From positions 1 to 45,107 of the forward strand of contig PLNW01000100.1 of NCBI GenBank assembly GCA_003142855.1: a stretch of 45,107 nt of DNA, read 5' to 3'. The translations under genes and the position numbers were made by a program. The stretch comes from Myxococcales bacterium. Its GTDB lineage: Bacteria > Myxococcota_A > Polyangia > Fen-1088. Shown in pieces: positions 43,290-45,107 of this stretch (positions within the stretch are counted from its first letter, which is position 1; each line of letters starts with the position of its first letter). The notes below the pieces were generated by a model that did no database searches, was not told the DNA's origin, and saw nothing but the letters and a program-made list of their open reading frames with translations.

Positions 43290-44110
43290 CAGATCACCTT
43301 CGCTTCGTTGTGTAGCTTTGCCACCAGCTCCTCGACCGAGGCCACCTTCACCCCAGCCTTGCGCGCGGGCGGCGCTTCGTGGCGGACCGTCTTGACCAGA
43401 ATTCCGCCGGTCACGCCGAGAGACTCGACCGTGATCTCGCGCAGCTCTTTCTTCTTCGCGGCCATGATGCCCTTGAGCGACGCCAGCCGTTGGGTGTCTT
43501 CCCACTCGGCGGTGGCCGGGGCTAGGGCCTCGTTGCGCACGGCCTTCTTGCCGATGATACGCAGATCCACGGTCATGATCGCGGGCAGTCGCACGCGGCG
43601 CTCTTCCACGCCCGCGTCCACCTCCCGCGTGACGGTCGCTGACTTGCCGTCAGCGGCTAGGAGAATAGTCGCCAGGAAGGTGGCCTGCGGCCAGCCCAGC
43701 GAGGCGGCCAGGACTTGGCCTACTTGGTTGTCATCGCCGTCCACCGCCTGTTTGCCCATGATCACCAGATCAGGCTTCTCGCCGTCCACCACCGCACGCA
43801 GGATGCGCGCCACCCGGTCAGGGTCGAGGGCACTGTCATCGCCGGCGATCAAAGTGGCGCGGTTGGCGCCCATGGCCAGCAACTGCTTCAACTGAGCCGC
43901 CGTGTCCTTGGGGCCGATGCTGACCACCACGACCTCGCCCACGCGTTCGCCGCCTTTGCCTTTCTCGGTGAGGCGCAAGGCGGTCTCGACCGCGTACTCG
44001 TCGAAAGGATTCACCTGCCAGGTAGTGCTCGCCAGGTCGACGGAGCCGTTGGCGACTTTCAACTTGAGGTCGGGGTTGGGAACTCGTTTACAGGGAACAA
44101 GGATCTTCAC
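43289..44110 (-). CDS. etfB: Electron transfer flavoprotein, beta subunit
   Basis: Partner of EtfA; the beta subunit holds AMP and recognises dehydrogenases. The 273-residue protein begins MKILVPCKRVPNPDLKLKV and contains NPFDEYAVETALRLTEKG, LLAMGANRATLIAGDD, GKQAVDGDDNQVGQVLAASL (the region of the family signature), and GVEERRVRLPAIMTVDLRI. It starts at GTG 44110 with a strong ribosome site (AGGAGG five bases upstream). The macro-domain gene lies 39 bases upstream on the same strand. Confidence 0.96.
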   Translation of the reverse strand: MKILVPCKRVPNPDLKLKVANGSVDLASTTWQVNPFDEYAVETALRLTEKGKGGERVGEVVVVSIGPKDTAAQLKQLLAMGANRATLIAGDDSALDPDRVARILRAVVDGEKPDLVIMGKQAVDGDDNQVGQVLAASLGWPQATFLATILLAADGKSATVTREVDAGVEERRVRLPAIMTVDLRIIGKKAVRNEALAPATAEWEDTQRLASLKGIMAAKKKELREITVESLGVTGGILVKTVRHEAPPARKAGVKVASVEELVAKLHNEAKVI

Positions 44111-44149
44111 AAGAGCCTCCTTCGGAACAGGTTCTTCGAAAGACGACGG

Positions 44150-44653
44150 CTAGCTGGTCGCGGATCGCAATGCCCCTTCCAGATAGGCCAGAATGTCGTC
44201 GTTGGTGTCCACCAGGTACACGGTGGTTGGCTTGGGTTGTCGATGGGCCCGCAACTCGTCGACCATGGCGCGGGCCGCTTCGGCGAGGTCGAGGCCGCCC
44301 AGGCCGGTGCCCAGGCCCGGAATGGCAATGACATCGAATCCGCGAAGAGCCGCTGCGATGAGGGCCGCACGGGCGGCACGGCGGGCGTTCTCGACGCCGA
44401 CCTTGGTGCCGGGTTCCTCCATGGTCGGGGCGTGAATGATGTATTTGGCCCACAACCTGCCGGCGGTCGTGACCACCGCGGCTCCGACCGCTATGGGTGC
44501 CAGCGACATGGCCTCTCTCTGAATGGAAGGCCCACCCTTGCGGGACAGGGCTCCGGCCACGCCACCCCCCATTATTCCCAATGAATTTGCAGGGTTGACT
44601 ATGGCGTCGACGGCCATCTCAGTGATGTCGGCCTTGGCGATATGTATCTGCAT
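44150..44653 (-). CDS. Macro-domain protein (ADP-ribose binding)
   Basis: Macro domains bind ADP-ribose or O-acetyl-ADP-ribose, and many hydrolyse them. The 167-residue protein has IHIAKADITEMAVDAIVNPA followed by NSLGIMGGGVAGALSRKGG, the ligand-binding Asn-Gly-rich loop. It also has LAPIAVGAAVVTTAGRLWAKYIIH and VIAIPGLGTGLGGLDLAEAA, the second binding loop. It ends DDILAYLEGAL. It is close to the TM_0508/YmdB-like single-domain group. It precedes etfB by 39 bases; whether the two share a function is unknown. Confidence 0.92.
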   Translation of the reverse strand: MQIHIAKADITEMAVDAIVNPANSLGIMGGGVAGALSRKGGPSIQREAMSLAPIAVGAAVVTTAGRLWAKYIIHAPTMEEPGTKVGVENARRAARAALIAAALRGFDVIAIPGLGTGLGGLDLAEAARAMVDELRAHRQPKPTTVYLVDTNDDILAYLEGALRSATS

Positions 44654-44752
44654 AGGGTGGCGCGCCCTGCTATTTCGCGACGGCCCAAGGTAGCATCAAC
44701 TTCGCCAATTCTTCAAGGGGGCTGTTCGGGTTCCGAGACTCACGATAAAGCA

Positions 44753-44776
44753 ACGGGGCCCGCAATCGGGCCCCGT
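44753..44776 (-). terminator. Strong hairpin terminator
   Basis: A perfect 10-bp stem, ACGGGGCCCG with CGGGCCCCGT, and a 4-base loop lies between the stop at 44883 and the macro-domain gene. On the minus strand it is followed by TTGCTTTATC, moderately U-rich, so it most likely ends transcription of the Gly/Thr-repeat gene. Confidence 0.65.
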
Positions 44777-44882
44777 CGGGAAGTGCCTCAGTCCCTAGTT
44801 TTGGCCCGGCAGCCGCTCAGGCGGCTACCGGGTCTTGGCCTGCGACCACATCCGGGTAGCTGGTGTTGCTATTCTTCTTGGC

Positions 44883-45107
<225 letters not shown>

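Overview
This is a GC-rich chromosomal segment from what is most likely a member of the Myxococcota (deltaproteobacterial lineage). The best pointers are a two-part surface protein resembling the MXAN_2561/MXAN_2562 families with a MYXO-CTERM-like tail (35063-37081), FHA, winged-helix and HEAT-type proteins of myxobacterial style, and third-position GC bias in almost every gene. Most of the content is housekeeping, broken up by dispersed repeats. Family names come from motifs read by eye; no database search was run.

Layout. 1-1306: 5' part of an IS91-type HUH transposase running off the left edge, next to the 3' remnant of another gene. 1405-6785: lon, a SAM methyltransferase and a large polytopic membrane protein, nearly abutting. 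6789-7065: a MITE-like element. 7178-10240: asnB converging on a polyprenol-type family 2 glycosyltransferase. 10380-12375: dnaK with its own promoter. 12500-16343: lgt, a winged-helix protein, a double-FHA membrane-anchored protein and manA. 16485-20889: ptsI (enzyme I) and an MgtA-type Mg2+ P-ATPase with distinct base composition. 20988-27337 (minus strand): ffh, a GspE-N/HEAT protein, an RDD protein, rsmE, prmA and rpsU. 27570-32605: a small Cse60-like protein, nadK, recN, an M23 peptidase and a small membrane protein. 32614-35007: pssA and plsC head to head, then truA. 35063-42172 (minus): the fused surface/outer-membrane protein and a moxR-DUF58-transglutaminase (TgpA-like) set. 42315-45107 (minus): etfA, etfB, a macro-domain protein and the 3' end of a Gly/Thr-repeat protein.

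Functional threads. Envelope work recurs: lgt, pssA/plsC, the M23 peptidase, the TgpA/DUF58/MoxR set, glycosyltransferases and the fused beta-barrel protein. Protein fate and translation recur too: lon, dnaK, ffh, rpsU, prmA, rsmE, truA.

The most interesting non-genic content is four families of dispersed repeats. The strongest is a two-copy element (6789-7065 and 40713-40911) with about 16-bp terminal inverted repeats and 11-bp flanking target duplications. A second repeat appears to have been inserted into the 3' end of prmA, extending the protein by about 60 residues. Other points are a roughly 22-residue insertion in the RNA-binding part of Ffh, the gene fusion at 35063-37081, and several genes whose likely -10 box lies only 5-7 bases before the start codon, suggesting leaderless mRNAs.
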